A stretch of DNA of 25,412 nucleotides from Promethearchaeota archaeon (GCA_004524515.1 SDNV01000029.1:1-25412), one strand, 5' to 3'; positions 15,282-24,437 are shown, counted from the first letter of the stretch. Numbers and translations: made by a program. The notes: generated from the letters alone by a model not told the origin.

Positions 15282-16643
15282 TTAGTCATTTATATCTAAT
15301 ACGTCTAATTGTTTACAAATTAATGTGTTGCCAAATATTTCTGAAAAAGACGGTTTAGTGCGCCCATTATCACCATTAATCAATTCTTTAATATAAGTAC
15401 CCCCTTGAGTTTCAATCATTAATTTGAACAAATTTGAATTTATATATTCCCCTTTTAATTTGTAAATGAATTTTTCTCTTATTATATCAGCTCTTCGATG
15501 AGATACTCTATTTGGAGTTTGTTGATATACTTTTTTATTCTCCATTATATTCTTCGCTAATGTTAATTTATCTTCAAAATTAGTTTTATCTATAGCTTTC
15601 TCAGCCTGAACTATGGCAGAATATCGTTTTTTAGTATTTTCTGCATTGGCTTTTAAATCAATGACTTCTTTTTTATTGCTATAATTCAAGTTTGAAATTT
15701 TAATTTTTCCAATTTGATTCGTATTAATTTCTTCTTGAATATAATTTAAATCTAAACTTCTTAATTTAGGTTGTTTTAATTCAAGAATAAAGGGTCTTCC
15801 ATCTCCTAACATTCTTACATCTATATCTTCTCTGCCAGCACCATGAAATTTTGAATCAGCCGCCTTAGACTCTTTAATAAATATAGGACTTACTAGTTCT
15901 TCTACACTAGTGTTGTATTGTTTTCCTGTAAAATCACAACTTTCACATCCCTCTCCTTGACATTTTCTACAAAGCCAACGTGTTTGAGGAATACCTCTAA
16001 TTAATTTATTATATCTTCCAGATATAAAGAGAGAGCGTATGATCAATTGAATTTCATATTCATTATAATTTAAAGAAAAGATAATAACTAAATCCGGGTT
16101 CTCAAAGTCAGGTAATTTATTTAACGCATCTGATATTAATTTTCCGACTTCTCTATTAAAATGGCTTTTAAAAGATTCAGATTCTAATAAAGAGAATTCT
16201 GCCTTAAAATTATCCTCTTTATTTACGATTTTTGAATCCAGGTTAGTTCCACACAGAAAGGTCTTGAATTCATATTCTTTTGTTTTTTCTATCACATCAT
16301 CAACAAATTTTTGCAAATTTAGATAAATATCTTGGCACAAATAGCATTTTTTAATAGAGTTAGAAGTTGATACATCAAAACCTTCTTTTTCCAGAACTTT
16401 TTGAGCAGGTAAAAATCTTGCTTTTTCAGCAAGGATCTTTAAATTTTCTACTGCTTTGTTTTCTTCACTATTTTTATTTGTAAGGAAAATCCTATGATTT
16501 TCTAAAGTTAAGGAAAGAAGTAAAGAATTTGCTCTTTCAAAATTAGTAGTATTTGTTCCTAAAAGAGCAAACATTCTCCCAAGACAATATGGGCAAATAT
16601 AATATCTCTGATATATCTCCAAAACTTGATCTAATATGTTCAT
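15282..16643 (-). CDS. pus10: tRNA pseudouridine synthase Pus10
   Basis: 453-residue archaeal Pus10, which makes pseudouridine at positions 54 and 55 of the tRNA T-loop. The N-terminal THUMP-containing part carries a zinc site made of CPYC (17-20) and CYLC (100-103). A second cysteine cluster, CRKCQGEGCESC (225-236), precedes the catalytic domain. The catalytic aspartate lies in HGAGREDIDVRMLG (D275 by count), and GRPFILELKQP follows at 282-292. The C-terminal block VSHRRADIIREK and TQGGTYIKELINGDNGRTKPS is typical of the family. It heads the minus-strand information-processing cluster. Confidence 0.95.
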   Translation of the reverse strand: MNILDQVLEIYQRYYICPYCLGRMFALLGTNTTNFERANSLLLSLTLENHRIFLTNKNSEENKAVENLKILAEKARFLPAQKVLEKEGFDVSTSNSIKKCYLCQDIYLNLQKFVDDVIEKTKEYEFKTFLCGTNLDSKIVNKEDNFKAEFSLLESESFKSHFNREVGKLISDALNKLPDFENPDLVIIFSLNYNEYEIQLIIRSLFISGRYNKLIRGIPQTRWLCRKCQGEGCESCDFTGKQYNTSVEELVSPIFIKESKAADSKFHGAGREDIDVRMLGDGRPFILELKQPKLRSLDLNYIQEEINTNQIGKIKISNLNYSNKKEVIDLKANAENTKKRYSAIVQAEKAIDKTNFEDKLTLAKNIMENKKVYQQTPNRVSHRRADIIREKFIYKLKGEYINSNLFKLMIETQGGTYIKELINGDNGRTKPSFSEIFGNTLICKQLDVLDIND

Positions 16644-16805
16644 ATTCCATTTTTATTAAGTAATCCTATCTAATATAATGAGGTATTCTATATTTTTGTT
16701 ATTAATTTGGGAGAATAATAAAGAGAAGTATTAAAAAGATTTTAAAATTAGAATTTATTTTTTTTTATAATACCATTAATAAACTTAAATTAAGTACTAA
16801 ATTTG

Positions 16806-16822
16806 TTATAAATTCTTATAAA
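16806..16822 (+). promoter_or_regulatory. TATA elements of the cold-shock gene
   Basis: Two copies of TTATAAA occur at 16806-16812 and 16816-16822. From the second, transcription would start near 16845, only about 7 bases before the ATG. No Shine-Dalgarno is visible, so a nearly leaderless mRNA is likely. Confidence 0.4.
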
Positions 16823-16851
16823 CGAATTAATTTTGACAATGTGTTAATAAT

Positions 16852-17106
16852 ATGGCAGATAACAATTCTACAGGCGAAAAATTAACCGGATGGGTAAAAT
16901 GGTTTGATGCGAGAAAAGGATATGGCTTCATATCTGCGAATGGGCAAGAAGATATATTTGTTCACTTCTCTAATATCGAAATGGATGGCTTTAAAAAATT
17001 AGAAATTGGTGATCTCGTCGAATTTGAATTAAAGGAGAATTTGAAAAGTGAGAAAGGCCCAGAGGCCTTAAAGATTAAAATTCTTGTAAAAGATCGCCGA
17101 TATTAA
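16852..17106 (+). CDS. Cold-shock domain protein (CspA-like)
   Basis: 84-residue single cold-shock domain, a five-stranded OB fold that binds single-stranded RNA and DNA as an RNA chaperone. RNP1 is KGYGFI (22-27) and RNP2 is DIFVHF (34-39). The upstream GWVKWFDARKG and the downstream GDLVEFELKE and KGPEALKI are classical. The protein is very bacterial in look; CSD proteins are present in only some archaeal groups, so ancient acquisition from bacteria is plausible but not demonstrated. There is a ten-residue polar N-terminal extension. It diverges from pus10. Confidence 0.95.
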   Translation: MADNNSTGEKLTGWVKWFDARKGYGFISANGQEDIFVHFSNIEMDGFKKLEIGDLVEFELKENLKSEKGPEALKIKILVKDRRY

Positions 17107-17235
17107 AGTTTAAGTTTTTTAAAATTTTATTATAGTTAATTTTTATTTAATTTTATTTACTTATAATAGGAGTTCAATTCATTTTAAATAGATAAGAACA
17201 AAATTCTATTTGAATTTATTTGTAAATGTGGTCAA

Positions 17236-18255
17236 TTATTCTTCTTCTTCCCAACCAAGATCTTTTAGAACTGAATCTAAAGCTTCAGATTCTTCTTCCA
17301 AAACAAATTCAGTATCATATTCGGTAGCGGATGCCTCAAAATCAGGAGGTTTGAGATTATCAAACGAAGGTATTTGCTCTTGTGAAGTCATTTTTTTTGG
17401 TTGAACCATTGTAGGAGTTTTGGGTGTTGTTATCTCATCATACTCACCAATAGGAGATGTTGGCTCCTGAGAAGTTTTATCTTCTATTTCCATTGGTGTG
17501 TAATCTTCAAGAGGAACAGGAGGTACTTCCTCTTCATACAACTTAAATTTTGATTTAGTTTCTTGCTTCAATTCTTTAACGACTTCTTCTGGTATGGAAA
17601 CGGTTTCATTTGCTTTAGGTAACCCTATTGATACTGATTTAGGAATAGAAACAATATTATTTGACTCAAGCTCTTCAAATTCTTCAACACCCATTGCCTC
17701 CATCTCTTCTTTATCCCAATCATCTAAGAATCCTAATAATTCATCCATTGCTTGTTTGTCTTGTTCTGCAGAAGGCATCGATATTCTACTAGATGCCGTT
17801 TCTTCTTTTAGTTTTTCTAATTTTTCAAATTCTTCTTCCTCTTTCAATGATAATGCCATTTCACTAATTTCGGCACCAGAAATTAAAATACTTAGTTTTT
17901 TAGCTAATTCTCGTACATAACCTAAATAATATCCTATTCTATAAACAGTTTTTAAACCCCCAAATACAATATACTCTTCATTTATAGCCATTAAAATGCT
18001 ATAACCCGCATTATTATGTAAAATAATTTCCTTTAATGCCCCGTGATTTGTGGCTTCTGAAAGTCTTAACCCTAAATCTATTAAGGCAGTACTTGATGCT
18101 GAGACCGCATCTGCATCCAATTCAGAGGAATTTGAAGTTGCTACTTTCATACCAACTGTAGATAAAACGGATAAATTATCTAGATCTGTTTTTAGTTCTT
18201 CTTCTTTTAAAATGCTCATCATTTTAATTCGAATATCTTCTGCCAACGACGACAT
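17236..18255 (-). CDS. Roadblock/LC7 domain protein with long acidic tail
   Basis: 339 residues. Positions about 13-125 form a Roadblock/LC7 (longin-like) domain: a helix, a strand with LSVLSTVGMKVATS, a long helix with ADAVSASSTALIDLGLRLSEAT, strands EIILHNNAGYSILMAINEEYIVFGGL, and a final helix IGYYLGYVRELAKKLSIL. Such proteins bind or regulate small GTPases (MglB, Ragulator). Residues 126-339 are low-complexity, acidic and Pro/Ser-rich, with a likely coiled coil at 137-152, proline-rich PPVPLEDYTP, and a terminal acidic helix ALDSVLKDLGWEEEE. The tail looks disordered and may recruit partners. Roadblock expansion is typical of Asgard archaea. No GTPase gene is adjacent; the partner is unknown. 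Confidence 0.88.
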   Translation of the reverse strand: MSSLAEDIRIKMMSILKEEELKTDLDNLSVLSTVGMKVATSNSSELDADAVSASSTALIDLGLRLSEATNHGALKEIILHNNAGYSILMAINEEYIVFGGLKTVYRIGYYLGYVRELAKKLSILISGAEISEMALSLKEEEEFEKLEKLKEETASSRISMPSAEQDKQAMDELLGFLDDWDKEEMEAMGVEEFEELESNNIVSIPKSVSIGLPKANETVSIPEEVVKELKQETKSKFKLYEEEVPPVPLEDYTPMEIEDKTSQEPTSPIGEYDEITTPKTPTMVQPKKMTSQEQIPSFDNLKPPDFEASATEYDTEFVLEEESEALDSVLKDLGWEEEE

Positions 18256-18371
18256 TTTTTCTCTTATTTTTATTTAATCTTCTCGTATAATAAAAATGAA
18301 ATATTCAATGTTTACTCTAAGTATATCTTAAAAACATATCCTAATATATTTTATCATCTTTTCAATTTATT

Positions 18372-19091
18372 TTATTTTAAAAACTTAACTAAGCTCATTT
18401 GAGCCTTTGGAAGCTTAAAAGATTTTTTAAACATATATCCAGATAATGCCTCAAAAATTTGTACTATTTTTTCCGTTACTTGCTCTGGAGTTAATCCTTC
18501 GGTATCGATAATAAACACTTTTCTTTTAATTTCTTTAGAGGATAAAAATTGATTATAATAAGAAAGAATTGTTATGAGGTATTTCTTTTTTGTCTCGTTC
18601 CATTCTCTTCTTATTTTTTCTAATGAGCCTCTTTGAATGATTCTCTTTAAAATTGTATCTGCGCTGGCAGTTAAGTAAATAATATAATCCTCTTTCCATT
18701 CAATAGAATTATAGGTATCAAAAATCAATTGATAATCCTTTTCTTTTAAATTTAAACTTTTTGAATAAATCAAAACGCAGATAGGTGTGCGGTCTAAAAT
18801 TAATATCCTTCCATTATATTTATTATCATAATTTTTAATGCTTCTATTTCTTCGAATTAATTGTTGAAGAAAATGAAGTTCACTTCTAAATGCAGTTTGT
18901 TTATTAGAAGAACCAAATGGAAATGGGGGCCTCTTTTTATATCTCTCAGGAAAGAATTTAAATTTGTTATTATCTTCTAATCTTTTCTTTAATATATTAT
19001 AAATTGTTGATTTCCCTACACCATGAGCTCCTGCTATAGATATGATGATATTGTCTTTGCTACCCTTATTCCTATATACAGTTTTACTCAA
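18372..19091 (-). CDS. P-loop (deoxy)nucleoside/thymidylate kinase-like protein
   Basis: 239 residues with a nucleotide-kinase layout: Walker A GAHGVGKST (21-29), an ERY/KRPPFPFG substrate-side segment at 49-60, a DR motif LDRTP (99-103) at the end of a beta strand as in deoxynucleoside and thymidylate kinases, and an arginine-rich LID LKRIIQRGSLEKIRREWN (148-165). It probably phosphorylates a nucleoside, a nucleotide or a related small molecule; the substrate is not readable. No ATG is usable: translation appears to begin at TTG 19091, with GGAG at 19104-19101 nine bases upstream, which supports that start. The last 25 residues (FKKSFKLPKAQMSLVKFLK) are basic and family-atypical. Confidence 0.7.
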   Translation of the reverse strand: MSKTVYRNKGSKDNIIISIAGAHGVGKSTIYNILKKRLEDNNKFKFFPERYKKRPPFPFGSSNKQTAFRSELHFLQQLIRRNRSIKNYDNKYNGRILILDRTPICVLIYSKSLNLKEKDYQLIFDTYNSIEWKEDYIIYLTASADTILKRIIQRGSLEKIRREWNETKKKYLITILSYYNQFLSSKEIKRKVFIIDTEGLTPEQVTEKIVQIFEALSGYMFKKSFKLPKAQMSLVKFLK

Positions 19092-19232
19092 TATTATATT
19101 CTCCGAATGCGGTGAATTTTGTCGTAGAAATTATAATTCCGAATATAAATAATAGTACTAGAGATACTTTATTTTTCTAATTATTAAGTTTATATATTTA
19201 TAATAAAACATTAAATTGATTTAAAAGAAAAA

Positions 19233-20345
19233 TTAGAGGTATAGAATTACCAGAATCAAAATTATATCATAAAAAATACTGGCTATTATCGTATTATATA
19301 TATTTCCGTTTAATTCATAAAGAATCCCTAGAAATACAAAAACTAAAAAATTTGAAATTATAAAAAAAATCCCTATCGGAAATGAGAATAACAGATATAT
19401 TCCCGAATATACTAACGCAACTATTAAAATTGTTAAAATTCTGCCATTATTATTTTTTGCACCAAATTTCTCTCGTAAAGTGTTATGTAATACGCCTCTA
19501 AATACTATTTCAACAGATATCGATGCTAATATTAATTCTGCTACTAATATTATGATCCAAATCCCGGCACTTTGAATTGCTTTAGTCTCCATATCCATAT
19601 ATTCTTGGATATCGAAAAAATTTAACCCTAATTCATACAAGAAGACATTTATAAAATTGGAAAAAATATTAATTGCTACTAGACCAATTGCTCCTGACAA
19701 CCCTATGACGAGAGCTAAAAATAATTTCTTATCTTTCACAGGAAATCCTAATTTCTCAAAAGAATGTTTATTGGCTTTGATATACCATAGTGGAAATATA
19801 CCTAATAATATTCCGGGAATTTGGCTTATAATTATCATAAAAATGGTTATTTCGGAAACTGTAGATTGATCGGTATCGCCATATCCTAATTGAAACCATA
19901 TAAACATTATTAAAAATAACTGAACTGTTATATAGATCAAAATACTATTAGTAAAAACGTTTATTCCTTCCTTTAAATTCCATGAATCATGTTTCAGAAG
20001 AAAAGCCTGTTCAGGTTCTAGTTTTTCTTTTGTAAAAACAAAACCAGTACGTGTGGGTCTAATTTTCTGAGATTCTGGAATTGGTTCTAAAAGGGTGTTA
20101 CAGATAGGACATTGATCTAAAATAGTTGATGTGATTATTGACCCACAACCGGGACATTTTCTAGAAATCCCTCCTTTTTCTAAAGCTGACGGTCTTTCAA
20201 CTATAGGTTCCTTAGTTATTTGTTCTTTCATTTTTTTTATCTCTATAACCAATTTACCACAATTTGGACAATAAGCTTTTCCTTTCTGTACTTCAGCTCC
20301 GCAATACACACAATAATTTACTAAATTGTCGTTTTTCTCAGACAT
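19233..20345 (-). CDS. Double zinc-ribbon membrane protein with degenerate CPBP protease domain
   Basis: 370 residues. Two zinc ribbons occupy the cytoplasmic N-terminus: C12, C15, C26, C29 and C64, C67, C79, C82. From about residue 128 there are seven to eight hydrophobic segments matching a CPBP-type fold, but the catalytic residues are replaced. The EExxxR motif is SVEIVFRG, with V278 for the first Glu (E279 and R283 kept). The FxxxH histidine aligns with Y317. The HxxxN pair aligns with S356 and D360. It is therefore probably a non-proteolytic pseudoenzyme that may bind or present membrane substrates. Alignment of the last two motifs is by eye against the intact CPBP encoded at 10050-10703. 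Confidence 0.8.
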   Translation of the reverse strand: MSEKNDNLVNYCVYCGAEVQKGKAYCPNCGKLVIEIKKMKEQITKEPIVERPSALEKGGISRKCPGCGSIITSTILDQCPICNTLLEPIPESQKIRPTRTGFVFTKEKLEPEQAFLLKHDSWNLKEGINVFTNSILIYITVQLFLIMFIWFQLGYGDTDQSTVSEITIFMIIISQIPGILLGIFPLWYIKANKHSFEKLGFPVKDKKLFLALVIGLSGAIGLVAINIFSNFINVFLYELGLNFFDIQEYMDMETKAIQSAGIWIIILVAELILASISVEIVFRGVLHNTLREKFGAKNNNGRILTILIVALVYSGIYLLFSFPIGIFFIISNFLVFVFLGILYELNGNIYNTIIASIFYDIILILVILYL

Positions 20346-20469
20346 GACTCATCAAAATTTAAATTGATATCTATAAAAATAATTTATGATAAATAATTTG
20401 AACTGTTTTTTATCTTGTGTATTATGTGAAATTAAGATTATATAATTTATGCTAATATCCTAAATAGTT

Positions 20470-21735
20470 TTAAATAGGTTTAGATTTTTTAAGATTTTTC
20501 TTAGTTATAGAGTATAATTCCATTAATAAAAGTCCATGATAGTAGGAAATTGAATCAAAATTTGCATCCCCATTATCTTTATTAGCATGAACCAAAGCCA
20601 TTTGAGCATTTAATGCTGCTTTTAATAATAGCTCTAACCCATTATAAATTAAGTTAGGACTCCAGGTTCCATTTTGGGGATTAGCCCACCAAATAGGACA
20701 TGAATGTAATCCTCTATCATAAAACCACCTAGCAGTGTTGTAATAGTTTTCTACTTCCCAATTCTCGGTTAAATCCAAATTATCAGCTATACTTATTAGT
20801 TTATTTAGACTTTTTACAATTTTCCAATAATATTTATGAATATTATTATCAGGATGTTTCCATAAAGGATATGGGATATTATTTAATAAATCTTCATAAG
20901 TGGTACTCCAACTAGATTCTTTAGGGATAATAGTTTTTTTCGCAACTGGAAATTTTTGGTCTAAATTAGAAATAAAAATAGTTTGAATATCATCTTGTTG
21001 GGCAATCATTTCTAAGATTTTTGAGAGAAAAGTTTTTTCATAGTTCTTAATATGATGTCCAAAAGTCTCTCCATCCATAGCCGTTTGGATATAAATATTC
21101 TTTTTCTCACTTATTTTATCCTTATATTTTACCCTTATATCCTCAAAAAATTCTTTCGCCGTGATTTTCTTAAATGAAATTTTATTACTTAAAATATCAT
21201 CTCTAAAAAATAATTGAAGCCCATTTGGGGAACAATAAATTTTATCATATGGCCAATCGACTCCTTTTTCTTCAACTGGACAGGCAATTCCACTCTGAAG
21301 TATCCATTTATAGCCAAGATCATGCACGATTTTTGCAATCTTAGATGAAATTGCCAGTTCAGGCGGGAAAAATCCTTTTTTTTCCCAAATATTGCCAAAT
21401 TCTTTTCTATTAATTTCTTCATTCATTCGAATCTGATGATAGGCTTCTTTTCTAGGAATTAATGGTAGAATGGGATGAAATTTTGCGGTTCCCACTATTT
21501 CAATTTTGTTTTCAGAAACTAAATTTTTTATTAAATGCATAGTATCGCTTAATCCATAATCATATAACATTTCAATAAGGACCGCATTTATGTTTAATGT
21601 GAATTTGGCATTATCATGCTCATCAATAACAGAAAATAAAGGTTTATAACATTCCTCGTTGATCAAGCGCAAAATTTTGATATCTTGAGTAGGGGGTTGA
21701 TATATATGAAGTAGTGGTGCCCAGTATGTTGTCAT
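20470..21735 (-). CDS. Glycoside hydrolase family 57 protein
   Basis: 421-residue GH57 enzyme; the family includes alpha-amylases, glucanotransferases, branching enzymes and galactosidases acting on alpha-glucans. Conserved regions are visible in order: LLHIYQPP (8-15), GTAKFHPILPL (82-92), GFFPPELAIS with the likely nucleophile E126, and AMDGETFGHH with the likely acid/base D221. The helical C-terminal region has ARWFYDRGLHSCPIWWANP. There is no signal peptide, so it acts in the cytoplasm, perhaps on stored glycogen-like polymer. Specificity cannot be assigned; the short length favours a hydrolase or transferase without extra carbohydrate-binding domains. No glycogen genes lie beside it. Confidence 0.88.
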   Translation of the reverse strand: MTTYWAPLLHIYQPPTQDIKILRLINEECYKPLFSVIDEHDNAKFTLNINAVLIEMLYDYGLSDTMHLIKNLVSENKIEIVGTAKFHPILPLIPRKEAYHQIRMNEEINRKEFGNIWEKKGFFPPELAISSKIAKIVHDLGYKWILQSGIACPVEEKGVDWPYDKIYCSPNGLQLFFRDDILSNKISFKKITAKEFFEDIRVKYKDKISEKKNIYIQTAMDGETFGHHIKNYEKTFLSKILEMIAQQDDIQTIFISNLDQKFPVAKKTIIPKESSWSTTYEDLLNNIPYPLWKHPDNNIHKYYWKIVKSLNKLISIADNLDLTENWEVENYYNTARWFYDRGLHSCPIWWANPQNGTWSPNLIYNGLELLLKAALNAQMALVHANKDNGDANFDSISYYHGLLLMELYSITKKNLKKSKPI

Positions 21736-21818
21736 AGTTAAATATTAATTAAAATTTTCAGTTATTTTACATTTTCAAAGGTTTTGATCTCTTATAAAGA
21801 GTTTATGAATTTAATTTT

Positions 21819-22931
21819 TTATTTTTCGATAATATTCTCATTAATAGCAGTTCCAAAGTGGGTTGCTCCTGGACCAATATGAACTAGCACTTGATCTCCA
21901 ACTTTAATATCAACCACCGATTTAGCATTTCCATCCACATCCACTAATCGAATTGTTTCAGCATTTTGACATATACAATTAATTGGAATTTTTTTCTCTC
22001 CTTTTATTATTTCTAGCTCAAACCGGAGCATTGGGCGAGTTTCAATTTTAATCCTACCTACGAAAACAATCCGAGCATTCCCATCAGTATCAACCACAAG
22101 AACTTTATCTCCACCTTTTAATTCGCTCAAATAATTGGTTCGATAGGTTTTAGGATCCTCACCAGGTACTAAAATATAGGCAGATACGTCTCCAGCATTA
22201 ACTCTGAACGGGCGAGAGGAAACAAATTGAGTCTCAAACACCTCTGCATGAATTAGAGCAAAACCCATTGCTGTACTTCCCACAAGCATCCCTTCACCTC
22301 TTTTTAATAGAGATGTAGTATCAACGCATACTCTCTCGCTTTCTGGGATATTTTGAATACTTAAAACATTAGCTTTACTCATTTCCAATTTAAATCCAGT
22401 TTCAATAAGATTTTTCAAATCAACAATATCATTTACATTCTGGGGAGTCATAAGTATGCCATCAACACCAATTTCCAGGGTTTTCAACATTAATTCAGCA
22501 TCCGTAACAGTTTCTACATCAGCTATCAAACTAGTATCATTTTTATGCATTTCGGCTATCAAGTTCTCAAAAGGAATAATTTTCCAATCTTTAGCTGATA
22601 CAATTATGAAATCCAATTGATTTTTTTTTGATAAATCAATTATAATTTGTTCATCCTCTTTTGTTTTCAATTCCATGTAAAATCCTAAATTGTTTGTAGG
22701 AATAGATTTTTCAGATAATTCTTTCTCTAATTTTGTGATATCTCTAAAAACTAAAAATTGTGCTGGAATTTCATCGTCTTTAGTATAAAGTGAAATTCGT
22801 TCTATTTTTTCAAACTCAGAATAGGTTTCTTTTGATACCATAAAATTGAGTATGTCTTTATTAAAGGCCTCTTGCACTAATTCTTTAAAATCTCTTGGTT
22901 TTTTCTCGAAATTTAAAATTATTCTCTTCAT
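21819..22931 (-). CDS. 3-dehydroquinate synthase type II (AroB')
   Basis: 370-residue archaeal-type DHQ synthase, unrelated to AroB. It uses NAD+ to deaminate and cyclise 2-amino-3,7-dideoxy-D-threo-hept-6-ulosonate to 3-dehydroquinate, the second step of the archaeal shikimate route to aromatic amino acids. Family blocks are VCVDTTSLLKRGEGMLVGS with TAMGFALIHAE (201-230), RPFRVNAGDVSAYILVPG (240-257), and the beta-rich C-terminal half ending HIGPGATHFGTAI. Length is normal. The ADH synthase (AroA') that precedes it in the pathway is often a neighbour in other archaea but is not in this window. Confidence 0.95.
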   Translation of the reverse strand: MKRIILNFEKKPRDFKELVQEAFNKDILNFMVSKETYSEFEKIERISLYTKDDEIPAQFLVFRDITKLEKELSEKSIPTNNLGFYMELKTKEDEQIIIDLSKKNQLDFIIVSAKDWKIIPFENLIAEMHKNDTSLIADVETVTDAELMLKTLEIGVDGILMTPQNVNDIVDLKNLIETGFKLEMSKANVLSIQNIPESERVCVDTTSLLKRGEGMLVGSTAMGFALIHAEVFETQFVSSRPFRVNAGDVSAYILVPGEDPKTYRTNYLSELKGGDKVLVVDTDGNARIVFVGRIKIETRPMLRFELEIIKGEKKIPINCICQNAETIRLVDVDGNAKSVVDIKVGDQVLVHIGPGATHFGTAINENIIEK

Positions 22932-23098
22932 AGGACATCAAGTTTTAAACTATTAAATTCGAAACATTATAGTTAATATAAGAATTTAATGTATAATACT
23001 CTTTTCAAGATACCATAGAATTAGAAAACCAATGATATAATAAAATTGTTAAAAACCCAATTATTAATGAATGTAAATCATAAAATATTGAAATTAAA

Positions 23099-23503
23099 AT
23101 GGATGACTTAAAAGCATCTCTTATTGACCGTATTCCGTTTTATAGAACTCTCGGTTTCAAGCTTATAGAAATTAAAGATGGACATGCTCATTTTGAAATG
23201 GATATTAGAGAAGCCTTAACTCAAAATGGAATGATCCATGGGGGGGTTCTCGCTTCTATGATTGATTCTACGTGCGCTTGTGCAGCATTTTCTCTTATTT
23301 ATCCGGAGGGTTGGGTGACTACAATAGATTTACAAGTATCTTACCTTAAACCCGTATCTAAAGGAACTTTGATTGCCAAAGCAGAATGTCTTAGAAGTGG
23401 AAAGAATATTTCTTTCTGTGAATCGAAAATTTACAACGATAAAGGAGAGTTAATATGCATTGGAACTTCACAACTTCTTAAGGTGGCAACAAAAAAAACG
23501 TGA
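23099..23503 (+). CDS. Hotdog-fold acyl-CoA thioesterase, PaaI/YigI type
   Basis: 134-residue single hotdog domain of the PaaI/4HBT thioesterase superfamily, acting on acyl- or aryl-CoA thioesters in the cytoplasm. The active-site helix is NGMIHGGVLASMID, with N43, H47, G48, G49 and D56, followed by VTTIDLQVSYLKPV on the central strand. The C-terminus LICIGTSQLLKV is typical. Substrate is unknown; phenylacetyl-CoA-type or medium-chain substrates are usual for the family. It diverges from the DHQ synthase gene across 167 bp and has no visible Shine-Dalgarno. Confidence 0.9.
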   Translation: MDDLKASLIDRIPFYRTLGFKLIEIKDGHAHFEMDIREALTQNGMIHGGVLASMIDSTCACAAFSLIYPEGWVTTIDLQVSYLKPVSKGTLIAKAECLRSGKNISFCESKIYNDKGELICIGTSQLLKVATKKT

Positions 23504-23680
23504 AAAATATATTAAATATTTAAATTCTCTTTATAGAAAAAAATTGATAATATATGATTTTCTATTCAACTTTATAGTTATTGGTCTATGAAAGTTTTTT
23601 TTATCAAGTCTAATATTGTCTATTTAGTTTAAAGGTTAAATTTCGAAACAAATTTTTAAAAATTAGTAAATTTATTAATA

Positions 23681-23691
23681 TTATAAAAAGG
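23681..23691 (+). promoter_or_regulatory. TATA box of the ESCRT-III gene
   Basis: TTATAAAAAGG stands about 35 bases before the ATG, predicting transcription start near 23710 and a 5' leader of only about 12 bases. The 218 bases between the thioesterase and this gene hold nothing else recognisable. Confidence 0.4.
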
Positions 23692-23721
23692 AATACACAA
23701 AATTATAAGAGTAGATAAAAA

Positions 23722-24378
23722 ATGGCAAAATTTAAATCTCGCTTATTTCCCCGGAAAGCGGAGGAGAAAGATAAGCTAGTCACTCAAGTCAAGAGATATA
23801 CTCGTCAATTAGGTATTCGTTCTAAAAATTATCAAAAAAGAGCCGAAGTAAGTAGAAAAAATGCTAAGATTGCCTTACAAAGAGGGGAAAGAGAACGTGC
23901 AAAAAGTTTCTTAGTTCAATATAAACAATATCAAATAAAAGTTGATAGAACTAATAATATTAGAGCAAAATTTGACAGACAAATAGAAGCTATGGAAGAA
24001 GGTACTGCAATAGCTCAATCGGGTAACTTTATGGCAAAAATGAGAGATGAATTAAAAACAATTGCAACTAAAGCATCACCTGAAGTTATTGCAGAAATTG
24101 CAGAAGATTCTGAAATGTATGTATCTGAGATTGAAGAAGCGGGAGATATCCTTGCCGGGGACCTAGAGATTGATCTTGGCATTGATGTTTCAGATATGCT
24201 TGATCAGCTAGAAACAGAAATGTTATTGGATGCTAGTGGTTCAATGCCATCAGTACCTTCGGGAGAACTGCCTGAGTATATTTCAGATATAGAACTCGAA
24301 TCTGAAGAAGAAGAGATTAAATCAAAAGCAAAACTTCAAGAAGAAATAGATAAATTAAGAAAAGAACTAAGTGAATAA
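23722..24378 (+). CDS. ESCRT-III/Snf7-family protein (Asgard ESCRT-IIIB, Vps20/32-like)
   Basis: 218-residue ESCRT-III subunit, a membrane-remodelling polymer former. The first half is very basic and helical (residues 12-115: KLVTQVKRYTRQLG, RAEVSRKNAKIALQ, ERERAKSFLVQYKQYQIK, then a helix to LKTIATKA), matching the alpha1-alpha2 hairpin of Snf7/CHMP proteins. The second half is acidic (EIEEAGDILAGDLEIDLG, SDMLDQLETEM), giving the usual opposite charge of core and autoinhibitory tail. Residues 175-184, MPSVPSGELP, fit the MIM2 motif that binds the MIT domain of Vps4. The terminal helix KLQEEIDKLRKEL (204-216) loosely resembles MIM1. No vps4 or ESCRT-I/II gene lies within the window. Confidence 0.87.
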   Translation: MAKFKSRLFPRKAEEKDKLVTQVKRYTRQLGIRSKNYQKRAEVSRKNAKIALQRGERERAKSFLVQYKQYQIKVDRTNNIRAKFDRQIEAMEEGTAIAQSGNFMAKMRDELKTIATKASPEVIAEIAEDSEMYVSEIEEAGDILAGDLEIDLGIDVSDMLDQLETEMLLDASGSMPSVPSGELPEYISDIELESEEEEIKSKAKLQEEIDKLRKELSE

Positions 24379-24437
24379 CCCTTCTTGATAATTAAATTTA
24401 CTTTTTAGTAGAATTTACCTTATTGTTTAAAAATATT

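Noticed and set aside
17594..18277. Serine-rich open frames antisense to the Roadblock gene
   Set aside because: They arise because the acidic Glu/Asp codons read as Ser/Phe/Leu on the opposite strand; no independent start signals or domains.
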